A DNA stretch of 15,596 bases from an uncultured Lachnospiraceae bacterium (GTDB taxonomy: Bacteria > Bacillota > Clostridia > Lachnospirales > Lachnospiraceae). Shown here piece after piece: positions 1-7,263 of the stretch. The stretch is from NCBI GenBank assembly GCA_946611525.1, contig CAMODS010000010.1, forward strand, positions 1 through 15,596. The letters run 5' to 3'. A program made the position numbers and the translations under genes. The number at the start of each line of letters is the position of its first letter. Positions within the stretch are counted from its first letter, which is position 1. A model generated the notes under the pieces. It was not told the DNA's origin and ran no database searches. It saw only the letters and a program-made list of their open reading frames with translations.

Positions 1-2612
1 AGTTTGTTTAAGGCGTCCAGCGGCGTCATGTTCTTTACATCCACTTCGCGCAGTTCGTTTACTATATCCGCATCGGACACTGTATCAAAGATGGTCATCT
101 GGTTCATGATATAATTCACCTTTGCTTTGGCAGGCTTTTTGGCAGATGACTCAGCGGCAATGGTCTTTGCGATCTCGGTGACATCATTTTGCGACAGCAG
201 AGCCACGATCTCCTTGGCGCGGTCGGTGACAGACTCGGGTACTCCGGCGAGATGCGCCACCTGGATACCGTAGCTCTTGTCGGCACCACCGGGCACGATC
301 TTTCGCAAAAAAACGATATCATCACCATTCTCCTTGACAGCGATACAGTAATTGTGGACGCCGTCGATCTGTCCCTCCAGCTCGGTAAGCTCGTGATAAT
401 GGGTGGCAAAAAGGGTTTTGGCGCCAAGTATCTTTTTGTCGGCCACATGCTCCACCACCGCCCATGCGATGGAAAGACCGTCAAAAGTGGAGGTGCCGCG
501 TCCTATCTCGTCCAGGATCAAAAGTGAATCGGATGTGGCATTTTTAAGGATATTTGCCACCTCATTCATCTCCACCATAAAGGTAGACTGGCCTGAAGCC
601 AAGTCATCGGAGGCACCCACACGGGTAAATATACGATCCACCACTCCGATGGAAGCCTCCCGGGCGGGTACAAATGAACCCAGCTGGGCCATCAGCACGA
701 TAAGCGCTGTCTGTCTCATGTAGGTGGACTTTCCTGCCATGTTGGGACCGGTGATGATGGATATCCTCTCACTGCCCTTATCCAGATAGGTGTCATTTTC
801 TATAAAGCCGTCGGCGTCGATCATCTTTTCCACCACGGGATGACGGCCGCCTACTATATTGATAACGCCGTCGGTAGTGATGGCCGGTCGTACATAGCGA
901 TTTTTTTCAGCAACATAGGACAGGGAAAGATACACATCAAGCCTGGCAACCGCCCGGGCTGTGGTCTGTATGCGGCTTACCTCATCACCTATCACATCCA
1001 GGATGTTTTTATAAAGCTCGTTTTCCAGGGACAAAAGCCGATCCTTCGAACCAAGGATGGTGTTTTCCAACTCCTTTAGCTTTGGAGTATAAAAACGTTC
1101 GGCATTGGCCATGGTCTGCTTTCGGATAAAATAGTCCGGAACCATGTCACGATAGGAATTGGTCACTTCCAGATAGTATCCAAAGACCTTGTTGAACTTT
1201 ACCTTTAAGTTTTTGATGCCGGTCTTTTCCTTTTCATCCGTCTCCAGCTCCAAAAGCCACTGCTTACCGTCGGTAGCGGCTGACCTGAGCCTGTCTATCT
1301 CCTGGTTGTAACCGGATCTGATGACATTTTTTTCTCCGTCACCCAGGGAGATCCGGGGATCCTCATCTATGGCATCATCTATGAGACGGAAAAGATCCGA
1401 CAGATCATCCATATCATCCATGATGTTTTTTACCTCGTTGCTGCTAAAATCGGAAAGCACGGTCCTGATCCCGGGCAGCACGGCAATGGACTCCTTGAAG
1501 GCCAAAAGGTCACGAGGGTTTGCGGTACGGTAGGTGATGCGTGTCATGAGACGTTCCAGATCATAAACGGCATTAAGATACTCTCGAAGTTCCTCCCGCT
1601 CCATCATATGATCCGTAAACTCGGAAACCGCATCCAGCCTGTCTTCTATGGCATCGCGGCTCACCAGGGGCTGCTCTATCCAGGTACGAAGAGTTCTGGC
1701 ACCCATGGCAGTCTTGGTCTTGTCCAAAACCCAAAGAAGGCTGCCACGTTTTTCCTTTTCCCTCATGGTCTCGGTAAGCTCCAGATTCCTGCGGGAGCTG
1801 GCATCTATGAGCATGAAATTGCCGCCCACATAAGGGATGAGACGGTTCATCTGGGAAAGATCGCTTTTTTGCGTATCAAAAAGATATAAAAGCAAAGCTC
1901 CCGCAGCAACGGATCCTGTCAAAAAGTCAGAGATCCCCAAAGCATCGAAGCTTTGCACAGAAAAATGCTTTAACAGTACCCTCCTGGTTTGGGCCTCTTC
2001 AAAATAGCCGCTATCCAGGGGGTTTACCATGAGATGGAAATTGTTTCTAAGATCTTCTGCAGTAATACCGCTTAAGAAAAGAGACTCAGTACAGATAAGC
2101 TCAGTAGGGGAAAACTTTCCTATCTCGTCATACAGGCTTTTTATGCTGTCGGTTTCGGACACAAAAAAATCACCGGTGGAGATATCGGCAAATGCAAAGC
2201 CGAATCTTCCGGAGAAAAATGCAACTGAACAAAGATAGTTGTTTTTGCTCTCATCAAGGGCCACTGCATCTATGGTGGTGCCGGGAGTCACGACTCTGGT
2301 AACCTCTCTGGCCACCAGTCCCTTTGCCTCTTTGGGATCCTCCACCTGCTCACAGATCGCTACCTTGTAGCCCTTTTTTATAAGGCGGTTAAGATAAGTC
2401 TCTACTGCATGATATGGCACGCCGCACATGGGAGCTCTCTCCTCGAGACCGCAGGACTTGCCGGTGAGAGTAAGCTCCAGCTCCCGGGATACCGTCTTTG
2501 CGTCGTCGAAAAACATCTCATAAAAATCTCCAAGACGATAAAAAAGAATACAATCCTTGTATTCCTCCTTGGTCTTAAGATATTGTGCCATCATCGGGGT
2601 CAGCTCGCCCAT
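1..2612 (-). CDS. mutS: DNA mismatch repair protein MutS (3' end cut by window edge)
   Basis: MutS recognises mismatched bases and small loops behind the replication fork and uses ATP to recruit MutL. I read 870 codons without a stop, from ATG at 2612 to the left edge. The N-terminus (MGELTPMMAQYLKTKEEY) leads into the mismatch-reading motif F30-Y31-E32. The ATPase domain has a Walker A GPNMAGKST at about residues 622-630, a Walker B with LDEIGRGTS around D701-E702, and the switch histidine in ATHYHEL near residue 738. The visible end (DVKNMTPLDALNKL) matches the usual extreme C-terminus of MutS, so probably only a few residues are missing. GAGG at 2621-2624, eight bases before the ATG, fits a ribosome-binding site. 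The gene has its own candidate promoter at 2663-2691. It looks intact, with no frameshift. Family identity is secure. Confidence 0.97.
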   Translation of the reverse strand, partial: MGELTPMMAQYLKTKEEYKDCILFYRLGDFYEMFFDDAKTVSRELELTLTGKSCGLEERAPMCGVPYHAVETYLNRLIKKGYKVAICEQVEDPKEAKGLVAREVTRVVTPGTTIDAVALDESKNNYLCSVAFFSGRFGFAFADISTGDFFVSETDSIKSLYDEIGKFSPTELICTESLFLSGITAEDLRNNFHLMVNPLDSGYFEEAQTRRVLLKHFSVQSFDALGISDFLTGSVAAGALLLYLFDTQKSDLSQMNRLIPYVGGNFMLIDASSRRNLELTETMREKEKRGSLLWVLDKTKTAMGARTLRTWIEQPLVSRDAIEDRLDAVSEFTDHMMEREELREYLNAVYDLERLMTRITYRTANPRDLLAFKESIAVLPGIRTVLSDFSSNEVKNIMDDMDDLSDLFRLIDDAIDEDPRISLGDGEKNVIRSGYNQEIDRLRSAATDGKQWLLELETDEKEKTGIKNLKVKFNKVFGYYLEVTNSYRDMVPDYFIRKQTMANAERFYTPKLKELENTILGSKDRLLSLENELYKNILDVIGDEVSRIQTTARAVARLDVYLSLSYVAEKNRYVRPAITTDGVINIVGGRHPVVEKMIDADGFIENDTYLDKGSERISIITGPNMAGKSTYMRQTALIVLMAQLGSFVPAREASIGVVDRIFTRVGASDDLASGQSTFMVEMNEVANILKNATSDSLLILDEIGRGTSTFDGLSIAWAVVEHVADKKILGAKTLFATHYHELTELEGQIDGVHNYCIAVKENGDDIVFLRKIVPGGADKSYGIQVAHLAGVPESVTDRAKEIVALLSQNDVTEIAKTIAAESSAKKPAKAKVNYIMNQMTIFDTVSDADIVNELREVDVKNMTPLDALNK

Positions 2613-2633
2613 TTAAAAAACCTCAAAAATATA

Positions 2634-2658
2634 CCTGCTCTGGGCCTTCCAAAGCAGG
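2634..2658 (-). terminator. Hairpin plus T-rich tract between STAS remnant and mutS
   Basis: On the gene strand CCTGCT pairs with AGCAGG, followed after a one-base mismatch by TGG/CCA (TGG is on the 3' side here), leaving a five-base loop. TATATTTTT comes directly after. This looks like an intrinsic terminator for transcripts from the EAL gene. It also lies at the expected transcription start of the mutS promoter (-10 box at 2663-2668), so it could instead form the 5' end of the mutS mRNA. The stem is short and imperfect, so the call is moderate. Confidence 0.45.
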
Positions 2659-2662
2659 ATAT

Positions 2663-2691
2663 ATTGTACCAAATCAACCGTAAAAACACAA
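2663..2691 (-). promoter_or_regulatory. Probable mutS promoter (extended -10)
   Basis: On the minus strand a -35-like TTGTGT (2691-2686) is followed by a 17-base spacer and TACAAT (2668-2663), which differs from the sigma-A consensus by one base. TGG sits directly upstream of TACAAT and forms an extended -10, which would compensate for the weak -35 (3 of 6). The mutS start codon is about 50 bases downstream. Confidence 0.6.
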
Positions 2692-2698
2692 GATGTTC

Positions 2699-2862
2699 TC
2701 ATTTTTCAAAGGTAAGCACATCATCGAAGCCGGTAAGCTCAAAGACCTCCATGATTTCATCGGAGACATTTCTCAGGACCATCTCACCCTCGATGTCGTC
2801 CATCTCCTGCTGGGCCTCCAAAAGCACCCGAAGGCCTGCACTGGTGAGATACAATACCGGAC
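2699..2862 (-). pseudogene. 3' half of a STAS-domain anti-sigma-factor antagonist gene (5'-truncated)
   Basis: Directly after the EAL stop codon, in another frame, the minus strand encodes PVLYLTSAGLRVLLEAQQEM, then a short acidic stretch, then VLRNVSDEIMEVFELTGFDD and VLTFEK before a TGA at 2699-2701. This matches the C-terminal half of clostridial STAS proteins of the SpoIIAA/RsbV type, including the (D/T)S-x-GLR loop that carries the phosphorylatable serine in active antagonists. About 50 of the usual 95-110 residues remain. The N-terminal strands are absent: upstream in this frame the DNA is the C-terminal coding sequence of the EAL gene and does not resemble STAS. A TTG at 2854 could in principle start a short peptide, but half a STAS fold is unlikely to be stable. 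I read it as a remnant left by a deletion or by insertion of the EAL gene. Confidence 0.75.
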
Positions 2863-4833
2863 CTATTTGAAAACGGTCGCACTGGCTTTTATCTCTCCGG
2901 ATACAACCTTGCTATAGAGATCATCAATAGGCATGGGCTTACCGTAATAATAGCCCTGGAGACGACCGCAGCCGGCGGACTCCAGATAGTCTGCGGCCTC
3001 ACCGGTCTCCACACCCTCGGAGAGAGTCTTCATGCCCAAAGTGTTTGCCAGCTCGATAATACTCTTTATGATCTTTTTAGACTTTTCGTTTTCTTCCATG
3101 TTTTTCAAAAAGACCATATCGATCTTTAACACGTCAAACTCATAGTCTTTTAACACATTAAGTGACGAATAACCGGAACCGAAATCATCCAGCCACAGAC
3201 TGTAGCCCTTGTCATGGAGGATCTCGAGAGATTTCTTTAGTCCCTCTGTGTCCTCAGTCAGAGCACTCTCAGTGACCTCCACGTGGATCATATCCCGGGG
3301 GATCCTGTATTTTTCCACCATTTTTTCCAGCTCTTCCACCGGATCCATGAGTTCAAAGTCCAAACGTGAAAAGTTGATGGAAACAGGTACTACCAGTTCA
3401 CCCTTGTCAAGACGGGTGCGGATGTCCCTGCATACGATCTCAATGATACACTTATCCAGCTTGCTGATCTGCCCGGTCTCCTCAAGGACGGGGATAAACT
3501 CACCGGGAGACAAAAAGCCCATCTCGGGATCTATCCATCTGGCCAGGGCCTCGCAGGCACACAAACTCCGGTCATCTGACCATACCACAGGCTGGTAATA
3601 CACCTGTATATAGCCTTTTTTAACAGCCTTATCGATGGTGTTTATGATATGCTGGTGCAGATGAAAACGCTTGTCCATCTTTTCATCGTACTCAATAAAA
3701 TAATCGTCAGGCCTGTTCTTAAGAAGTGAGCAGGCATAGCGGGCACGGTCCATCTCCAGGCGAGGATCGTTGTAATCCCCCTTTGGACTGTAGCCACCCA
3801 CATTTATATCCAGATACAGCTCATCGGGATTCTTTTCAACCACAAGTTTTCTAAGCTTTTCAACCCGTGCTCTGCAATCAGACATCTTTGTCAGTATCAC
3901 AAAGTGGTCATTGGACTGTCTGGCAAAAGGCTCGTCCGGGAAGACCTCCGCTATGGCATTTGCCAGATCAATGATCAGGTCATTGCCCCTCAAGTACCCG
4001 GCGGAGTTGTTGTATATCTTAAAGTTTTTGATGTTGACGTACAGATACATCATCTTTGTATCCGGGTTTTCATCTATATAGGAAAGTGCCCACTGATAAA
4101 AGCGGTTTGTATTGGGAGCACCGGTGAGGCGGTCCGTCACCATAGCCTTTTCTATGGCTTCGGACTTTTTGCCCTCCCTCTGTCTCTGGTAATATATGCT
4201 TACAGCGATCATGATAAGTGATACGAAAAAGATCCAGTAATTGATCTTGTCTCCCTCATCAACACCGATCAGTTCACCGGTCTCGCGGCTTACTGCATTG
4301 TACTCCACCCATTTTAAAAATGTAGTGGCTATAACGGTCAGCATGATGATGGAGATATAAGGTCTCCAGATCAAAAGACAGGCGACGTAGAGCACCATGG
4401 TCATAAAGCAAATGAACATGCGGCCCTTGGTGTAGTCCGAAAATGATACTTCATAGCCGAAATACAGGCAGATCCCCGCAAAAACCACTATCCAAAGTTC
4501 ACTGAAGGCCCGTTTTATCTTAAGCTTTCCATTCAGGTAGAAGTGAGCATATAAGAGAGTGAGTACACCGAGAGTCAGAAGTATCCAGTAGTTTTTCGTA
4601 TAGTGGAAAAACTCACCTAAGCTGTTGCACATCTGCTCTTCTATCACATATTTTTTGACATAGCGGATAAGCATACAGCTTTCCAGAAAGATCATAACTA
4701 TGGACAGAACAAAGGCCGATCTGATATTGGCCTGATTATGAAAGTTTTCCACATAGGGGCTGTTTTTATACAGCCCCAGCAATTCACTTATAAATTTCCA
4801 AGATCTTTTAAGCGGATTCTTTTTCTCTCCCAT
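2863..4833 (-). CDS. Membrane-bound c-di-GMP phosphodiesterase with degenerate GGDEF and intact EAL domain
   Basis: This 656-residue inner-membrane protein probably hydrolyses the second messenger c-di-GMP to pGpG, affecting motility and surface behaviour. Residues about 38-215 hold roughly six hydrophobic segments, which form an input module I cannot name. A GGDEF-type domain follows (about 230-380), but its signature is Q306-S-N-D-H-F where active cyclases have GGDEF, so it is probably catalytically dead and may act as a regulatory domain. The EAL domain (about 395-645) keeps the expected residues: E428-A-L, N487, E519 (HVEVTES), D549-D550 (LDDFGSG), K570, E606 (LSEGVET) and Q626-G. AAAGGAG at 4844-4850, ten bases before the ATG, is a strong ribosome-binding site. 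Its neighbour is a flagellar-type regulator, which fits a motility role. A STAS gene remnant follows its stop codon immediately. Family call is firm; physiological role is inferred. Confidence 0.93.
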   Translation of the reverse strand: MGEKKNPLKRSWKFISELLGLYKNSPYVENFHNQANIRSAFVLSIVMIFLESCMLIRYVKKYVIEEQMCNSLGEFFHYTKNYWILLTLGVLTLLYAHFYLNGKLKIKRAFSELWIVVFAGICLYFGYEVSFSDYTKGRMFICFMTMVLYVACLLIWRPYISIIMLTVIATTFLKWVEYNAVSRETGELIGVDEGDKINYWIFFVSLIMIAVSIYYQRQREGKKSEAIEKAMVTDRLTGAPNTNRFYQWALSYIDENPDTKMMYLYVNIKNFKIYNNSAGYLRGNDLIIDLANAIAEVFPDEPFARQSNDHFVILTKMSDCRARVEKLRKLVVEKNPDELYLDINVGGYSPKGDYNDPRLEMDRARYACSLLKNRPDDYFIEYDEKMDKRFHLHQHIINTIDKAVKKGYIQVYYQPVVWSDDRSLCACEALARWIDPEMGFLSPGEFIPVLEETGQISKLDKCIIEIVCRDIRTRLDKGELVVPVSINFSRLDFELMDPVEELEKMVEKYRIPRDMIHVEVTESALTEDTEGLKKSLEILHDKGYSLWLDDFGSGYSSLNVLKDYEFDVLKIDMVFLKNMEENEKSKKIIKSIIELANTLGMKTLSEGVETGEAADYLESAGCGRLQGYYYGKPMPIDDLYSKVVSGEIKASATVFK

Positions 4834-4851
4834 GATACATTAACTCCTTTT

Positions 4852-4880
4852 AAGATCCTTCGTCTCGCTTCGCTCGAACC
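4852..4880 (-). repeat. Partial copy of the interspersed GAAGGATC/GAAGAATC palindromic repeat
   Basis: On the minus strand GGTTCGAGCGAAGCGAGACG is followed by AAGGATCTT. It shares the CGAAGGATCTT end seen in front of the COG2509 gene and resembles the common GAGCGAAGCGAAGAATC form of this repeat. Only one arm is present, just upstream of the EAL gene ribosome-binding site. The rest of this 94-base gap holds no gene. Confidence 0.5.
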
Positions 4881-4926
4881 TACCTTAAGTACACCATATA
4901 CTACTTCTTTTTTACTACCTTCTTCT

Positions 4927-4955
4927 ATTATAGAAAGCGCATGCGCTCATCTTCA
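4927..4955 (-). promoter_or_regulatory. Possible promoter for the EAL gene
   Basis: A perfect TATAAT lies at 4932-4927 on the minus strand and overlaps the stop codon of the upstream regulator gene. The hexamer 17 bases upstream, TGAAGA (4955-4950), matches the -35 consensus at only three positions, and there is no extended -10. The site could drive the EAL gene 94 bases away, but one hexamer in AT-rich DNA is weak evidence. Confidence 0.28.
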
Positions 4956-5368
4956 TCCGACGGCTTAATAATGGCAAAGCCCTGACGCCGCTCATCATTT
5001 AGCTTGCGCTTGCACTTGGTACATATGGTACCAAATGGAATAGGTGCTCCGCAAAGTTCACAAAGACCATGAGCCAAAAATTTCATGCCGCCCTCTTCCT
5101 TGTATTCTATACGGCCCTCAGCAATCCACTCCTTGACCTTTGATCTGGGAATGTTGAAATGGATGGCAACCTCAAATTCATTGACATCATTGGCACGTAT
5201 ATATTCCCTGACCTCGTCAAATAGATTCATCTCCTTGCAGGCCGGGCAAAAATCACCCTTGGGATAATCCTGAGGAAGGATCCGTCCACACTGGGGACAG
5301 GCGTGCTCAGAAACTATCCTGCTGTTAAAGCTGCCTTTTGAAAAACCTGATCTGTGTTCTACTTCCAT
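4928..5368 (-). CDS. Two-zinc-ribbon HTH protein, flagellar-region regulator type (YvyF/TIGR03826-like)
   Basis: This is a 146-residue cytoplasmic protein. Four CxxC knuckles form two zinc ribbons: C24-x2-C27 with C41-x2-C44, and C103-x2-C106 with C116-x2-C119. Between them, residues about 50-98 look like a small winged-helix or MerR-like helix-turn-helix (EVAIHFNIPRSKVKEWIAEG). This ribbon-HTH-ribbon layout is that of the YvyF/TIGR03826 proteins encoded in flagellar gene clusters of Firmicutes. No flagellar structural gene is in the window, so the link rests on architecture and on the neighbouring c-di-GMP phosphodiesterase. The start at 5368 has only a weak GGATG-like ribosome-binding sequence. 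It has its own candidate promoter (5406-5435) overlapped by a 22-base palindrome, which suggests repression or autoregulation. The C-terminus is short, charged and probably disordered. The exact function is unknown to me. Confidence 0.7.
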   Translation of the reverse strand: MEVEHRSGFSKGSFNSRIVSEHACPQCGRILPQDYPKGDFCPACKEMNLFDEVREYIRANDVNEFEVAIHFNIPRSKVKEWIAEGRIEYKEEGGMKFLAHGLCELCGAPIPFGTICTKCKRKLNDERRQGFAIIKPSDEDERMRFL

Positions 5369-5405
5369 TTGTCTGCATCCAAATAAGCCGTTATTACCAT
5401 AATCT

Positions 5406-5435
5406 AATATACCACGAAAGCACGAGGAAAATCAA
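5406..5435 (-). promoter_or_regulatory. Probable promoter of the zinc-ribbon regulator gene
   Basis: On the minus strand TTGATT (5435-5430, 4 of 6 to consensus) and TATATT (5411-5406, 5 of 6) are separated by 18 bases. The start codon is about 38 bases downstream. The -35 box lies inside one arm of the perfect palindrome at 5429-5450. Confidence 0.5.
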
Positions 5436-5450
5436 TGTATACATTGATTT
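5429..5450. promoter_or_regulatory. Perfect 22-base palindrome, operator candidate
   Basis: Each 11-base arm reads AAATCAATGTA inwards, with no spacer and no mismatch. It covers the -35 box of the regulator promoter, where a dimeric DNA-binding protein would block RNA polymerase. Alternatively, on the gene strand it is followed by TTTTCC and could be a weak terminator for the upstream flavoprotein gene. Confidence 0.5.
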
Positions 5451-5464
5451 GACGACGCTACGAG

Positions 5465-5489
5465 ATAACCGTCGCTCTGCGGCGGTTAT
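5465..5489 (-). terminator. Inverted repeat after the COG2509 flavoprotein gene
   Basis: Arms ATAACCGTCGC and GCGGCGGTTAT (plus-strand reading) face each other across a three-base loop, giving 10 of 11 matched pairs. It lies 22 bases after the flavoprotein stop codon, where a transcript-end structure would be expected. No T-run follows on the gene strand, so it is either a non-canonical terminator or an mRNA 3'-end stabiliser. Confidence 0.4.
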
Positions 5490-5510
5490 ACCACATATAT
5501 AGGCGCTTTT

Positions 5511-7166
5511 TCAACGAAAAGGCCCATTATAATCATATATCAGGGCGCGTGCTACCTTTAGTCCGTCCATGGCGGCTGAGGTGATGCCACCGGCGTAGCC
5601 TGCCCCCTCACCACAGGGGAAAAGGCCACGGATGTCTGACTGGAAGTTATCATCACGAGGAATACGCACCGGAGATGATGTCCGGGACTCCACACCGGAT
5701 AAAATGGCGTCCTCACGGGCAAAGCCCTGCATCTTTTTATCAAATTCCTCCATTCCCAAAACAAAGGAGTCCTTCATAGCTTTTGAAAACAGGGGGTTTA
5801 AGTCAGAAAAGGCTGCACCGCCCATGTTGGACGAGGCAAAGGAACCATATGAAGATGAGGTCCTGCCAAGGATAAAATCAGCATAAAGCTGCTGTGGGAT
5901 CCTGCCAGCGCCAAGTTCATAAGCTTTTGCTTCAAGGCGTCTCTGGAACTCCATACCCGACAGGGGATCTGACATGTCGTATTCATGCTCACCAACAGAA
6001 ACCACAATGGCGGAGTTGGAATTTGCTCCGTCGCGGCGGGCATAGCTCATGCCGTTTACCACCAGATGTCCGGCTTCGGAAGAGGAATTAACCACATAGC
6101 CTCCGGGGCACATGCAAAAAGAATATACACCACGGCCATTTTCTAATTTTGTTGCAAGCTTGTAGGGCGCTGCCCCAAGTATCTCGGTGCCATGATGACC
6201 AAACTGATGCTCATCGATAAAGGCCCTGGGATGCTCTATACGCAGTCCCACGGCAAATTCCTTGGCCTCCATGGGCACGCCCTTTTCATAAAGCATCTTA
6301 AAGGTGTCACGGGCAGAATGTCCGATGGCAAGGATCACATGATCACAAAAGATGAGATCCGCTATGGGATTGGCAAGGGGCCTTCCTTCGTTGTCACAAT
6401 AAGTCTCAACTTCAATATCAAATATCCTGCCTTTAGACATCCCCACCCCCGTAAGAGTGGTATTAAACCTGAAATCACAGCCACGGCTTATGAGCCACTG
6501 CCTCATGTTTCTTATCACATCCATCAGCATATCGGTTCCGATATGTGGCTTATAATCGTAGAGGATCTCCTCCGGTGCGCCGAACTCTACAAAAGTCTCA
6601 AGCACAAAGCGCATACTGCCGTCACGGTCCTTTATCAGGGTATTCAGCTTTCCGTCGGAAAAGGTGCCGGCACCGCCCTCGCCAAACTGGACATTGGAGT
6701 CGGGTTTTAAAACTCCGGTTTCCCAAAACTCTTTTACATCATTAAGTCTTTGATCCACCGGTTTTCCACGCTCTATGATGATGGGCGGGATGCCTGCCAG
6801 GGTAAGCTCTATGGCAGCAAAAAGCCCCGCCGGACCGGCTCCTATTATCACAGGTCTTTTGGGATTCGGGCCGTCTATCCTAAAAGAGGTGTCGGCATAC
6901 GGAAACTCAAATTCTTTTTTTTCAAACAGGGATACATTTTTAATCTTTTCGCCGAGGCGCAGTTTCTCTTCGATCTGTGGACATACCAGGGCGACACTAT
7001 AGACGTATTTGATATCTGATTTTTTCCTTGCGTCTATGGAACGACGCAGGATCTCAAAGTGTCTTAGATACTCTTCTCTGATGCCAAGGATCCTGGCCGA
7101 ACGTTTTTTTAAGGCCTGATCCTGTGGAGATGATATAGGGATTTTTATCTGATCTATTTTTATCAT
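5511..7166 (-). CDS. Uncharacterised FAD-dependent dehydrogenase (COG2509 type)
   Basis: This 551-residue cytoplasmic flavoprotein has an N-terminal extension of about 100 residues. A Rossmann FAD-binding motif follows: GAGPAG at 109-114, with the ribose-binding glutamate E132 (IIERG). Later marks are VQFGEGGAGTFSDGKLNT (159-176), CMCPGGYVV (351-359) and the C-terminal FAD-contact segment LFPCGEGAGYAGGITSAA (515-532). These are the hallmarks of the COG2509 family, common in clostridia and of unknown substrate. Length and motifs look complete. The only ribosome-binding sequence before the ATG is AAGGA (7178-7182), which belongs to the interspersed repeat in the 97-base gap upstream. The upstream neighbour is a second flavoprotein from a different family. 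A redox reaction on a large hydrophobic substrate is plausible but unproven. Confidence 0.88.
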   Translation of the reverse strand: MIKIDQIKIPISSPQDQALKKRSARILGIREEYLRHFEILRRSIDARKKSDIKYVYSVALVCPQIEEKLRLGEKIKNVSLFEKKEFEFPYADTSFRIDGPNPKRPVIIGAGPAGLFAAIELTLAGIPPIIIERGKPVDQRLNDVKEFWETGVLKPDSNVQFGEGGAGTFSDGKLNTLIKDRDGSMRFVLETFVEFGAPEEILYDYKPHIGTDMLMDVIRNMRQWLISRGCDFRFNTTLTGVGMSKGRIFDIEVETYCDNEGRPLANPIADLIFCDHVILAIGHSARDTFKMLYEKGVPMEAKEFAVGLRIEHPRAFIDEHQFGHHGTEILGAAPYKLATKLENGRGVYSFCMCPGGYVVNSSSEAGHLVVNGMSYARRDGANSNSAIVVSVGEHEYDMSDPLSGMEFQRRLEAKAYELGAGRIPQQLYADFILGRTSSSYGSFASSNMGGAAFSDLNPLFSKAMKDSFVLGMEEFDKKMQGFAREDAILSGVESRTSSPVRIPRDDNFQSDIRGLFPCGEGAGYAGGITSAAMDGLKVARALIYDYNGPFR

Positions 7167-7171
7167 AGTTT

Positions 7172-7261
7172 AAAAGATCCTTCGCTAAGGCCGGTGTGTC
7201 ATTCCAAGGAACGAAGTGACGAAGAATCTTAAAGGATCCTTCGCAACGCTTTGGATGACAG
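7172..7261. repeat. Composite interspersed palindromic repeat between the two flavoprotein genes
   Basis: Three arms fill the 97-base gap. A minus-oriented partial unit lies at about 7173-7194 (ends GCGAAGGATCTT). A plus-oriented unit at about 7197-7231 begins TGTCATTCCAAGG and ends GACGAAGAATCTTA. A minus-oriented unit at about 7232-7261 reads CTGTCATCCAAAGCG...GCGAAGGATCCTT. The last two form a long imperfect hairpin: TGTCATCCAA against TTGGAATGACA, and CGAAGGATC against GATTCTTCG across CTTTAA. This is the most diverged copy in the window. Confidence 0.75.
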
Positions 7262-7263
7262 GG

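Noticed and set aside
1..2612. Possible frameshift or decay in mutS, because many short overlapping plus-strand frames cover it
   Set aside because: A single minus-strand frame is open from 2612 to the left edge with all MutS motifs in order.
2409..2870. Plus-strand open reading frame of about 150 codons
   Set aside because: It runs antisense to the mutS start, its promoter region and the STAS remnant. Composition is low in family-like motifs, and the opposite strand explains the sequence.
4937..4946. GCGCATGCGC perfect 10-base palindrome
   Set aside because: It encodes conserved-looking codons near the end of the zinc-ribbon regulator gene. Ten bases is short enough to be chance.
6192..6710. 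Plus-strand open reading frame of 172 codons
   Set aside because: It lies wholly antisense to the COG2509 gene, whose motifs are clear. No ribosome-binding site or recognisable domain.
7172..7261. Insertion sequence or complete transposon
   Set aside because: No transposase reading frame occurs in any of the gaps and no target-site duplications are evident. Only short non-coding palindromes are present.
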